DNA of 50,008 nucleotides. Origin: Kofleriaceae bacterium. GTDB taxonomy: Bacteria; Myxococcota_A; Polyangia; Haliangiales; Haliangiaceae. Location of the stretch: the NCBI GenBank assembly GCA_025357755.1, contig JANXOP010000420.1:1-50008 (forward strand), given 5' to 3'. Below the pieces are notes generated by a model. That model had not been told where the DNA came from, made no database searches, and saw only the letters and a list, made by a program, of their open reading frames with translations. A program made the position numbers and the translations under genes. Positions 49,447 to 50,008 of the stretch are shown here, piece after piece (within the stretch, counting starts at the first letter, position 1; every line of letters begins with the position of its first letter).

Positions 49447-49741
49447 TCTAGCGAAGGCGAGCGAGCAGAGAGTGTCCGGGGCGCGGACAGTGTGTGGCTC
49501 GGGAAGCTCTCCGCTAGACGATTTCCTTCGCCGCACGCGGTTTGTGGTTGACGCGATTTGTCGGGGCGCAACACGCGTCCCCGCGACCTCGATCTCTTCG
49601 CTCACGAGACGCGCGGGCTTCACGTCTCGCTGCGGCGGCGCCCAGCAACTCGAAACGAAGTGCTGCGCCATCGAATCGTCGTCGAGAACGCACGCCCTCG
49701 AGCCGAAAAAGCCAATGCTACGGTGGCCTCCTCAACGCAAC

Positions 49742-49747
49742 GAGGAG
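49742..49747 (+). promoter_or_regulatory. Shine-Dalgarno sequence GAGGAG
   Basis: GAGGAG lies 6 nt before ATG 49754. It is one of the few clear Shine-Dalgarno sites in the window, where most first genes look leaderless. It decides the start in favour of ATG 49754 over the adjacent in-frame GTG 49751. Confidence 0.6.
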
Positions 49748-49753
49748 TGGGTG

Positions 49754-50008
49754 ATGATCGAAGTGGGTCAAGCGTCTGCGGAGTCGAATCACATCGACGG
49801 AGTCATCGCGAACCTGGTGATGGGTCCCGAGGCCGTCGATCGAGAGTTGCGCCGGATCGCGAACACCGAGCGCCGGCTCGAGCACGACAAGGCGCACCTG
49901 CTGACCCAGGCCGTGCGACTGCGGATCTGGAGCCACTTCGGTCGCGGTTCGCTGTCGGAGTATCTCGAGGAGGTCTTCGGCTACACGCCGAAGGTCGCGC
50001 GCGAGCAC
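49754..50008 (+). CDS. N-terminal part of a probable HNH-endonuclease-family protein
   Basis: 85 codons visible, running off the right edge. The segment VDRELRRIANTERRLEHDKA, then LLTQAVRLRIWSHFGRGSLS and EYLEEVFGYTPKVAREH, resembles the helical N-terminus of myxobacterial/actinobacterial HNH proteins ('..G..S..eY.er.LG.SprtAre..'). In those proteins the HNH nuclease lies about 200-300 residues further on, outside this window. The nuclease itself is therefore not observed. It has a leader with Shine-Dalgarno, unlike most neighbours, and follows the repeat array. Confidence 0.6.
   Translation, partial: MIEVGQASAESNHIDGVIANLVMGPEAVDRELRRIANTERRLEHDKAHLLTQAVRLRIWSHFGRGSLSEYLEEVFGYTPKVAREH

Larger units (their letters stand above)
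49300..49753. other. Non-coding stretch before the HNH-type gene
   Basis: No credible protein gene on either strand. It contains a fading fifth copy of the repeat (TGTTTCGTCGGC near 49367), a perfect 18-bp palindrome (49429-49446) and, at the right end, TACGGT (about 49719-49724) followed after roughly 20 nt by the GAGGAG Shine-Dalgarno of the next gene. The middle (49450-49700) shows nothing further that I can name. Confidence 0.5.

Noticed and set aside
48822..49671. Minus-strand ORFs inside the repeat array
   Set aside because: They only translate the tandem repeats in different frames (Arg/Thr-rich, no conserved domain); open frames are expected at this G+C content.

Overview
This is a GC-rich (by eye about two-thirds G+C), densely coding bacterial chromosome segment with many GTG starts. 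It carries Ser/Thr protein kinases, hybrid two-component proteins, an FHA protein, a TPR protein, small cysteine-rich lipoproteins, an S46 peptidase and an Hsp70 with a long Pro/Ala-rich linker. That mix suggests a Myxococcota-type (Haliangium/Kofleria-like) bacterium. This is inference from gene content; no rRNA or tRNA gene was seen to confirm it.

Layout. 1-3.8 kb: a Ser/Thr kinase cut by the window edge, a FliJ/YscO-like coiled-coil protein and small lipoproteins or secreted proteins. 3.8-6.6 kb: an AmpG-like permease coupled to an Eco57I/TaqI-type DNA methyltransferase. 6.5-11.7 kb: a signalling cluster. A Ser/Thr kinase, a response regulator and a histidine-phosphotransferase-like protein run leftward. 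A REC-histidine kinase, a REC protein and a REC-EAL phosphodiesterase run rightward. 11.8-18 kb: Nudix hydrolase, saccharopine-dehydrogenase-like reductase, acyltransferase, hydrolase, DUF47-PiT phosphate transport pair and thymidine kinase. 18-22.7 kb: acidic TPR protein, L-serine deaminase and phosphoglycerate dehydrogenase. 22.7-31.4 kb: ParB-fold protein, beta-barrel-like protein, sugar N-acetyltransferase, beta-class methyltransferase, S46 peptidase and UvrD/PcrA helicase. 31.4-35.9 kb: HEXXH protein, linker-expanded Hsp70 and a lipoprotein. 35.9-41.4 kb: hisB-hisH-hisA-hisF-hisIE-dinG, almost all overlapping, then convergent folK. 42-44.5 kb: FHA/TM/TPR-like protein and a CheY-like regulator. 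44.6-48.2 kb: a polytopic membrane protein, an M48 peptidase and a dynamin-like GTPase. 48.2-49.75 kb: no protein gene, but a decayed tandem repeat array with hairpins. 49.75 kb to the end: the start of a probable HNH-endonuclease-family gene.

Two features recur. First, many divergent gene pairs are separated by only 24-33 bp. Each strand then has a TANNNT hexamer 5-9 nt before the start codon and no Shine-Dalgarno sequence, which suggests back-to-back leaderless promoters. Downstream genes are joined by TGATG or GTGA overlaps, and convergent genes often overlap at their stops. Second, GTC-repeat microsatellites encode poly-Asp tracts in two separate proteins. The candidates most worth attention are the M48 peptidase/dynamin pair, the kinase with a GspE/PilB-like N-terminal domain inside a mixed phosphorelay cluster, the linker-expanded Hsp70, and the repeat array beside the HNH gene.
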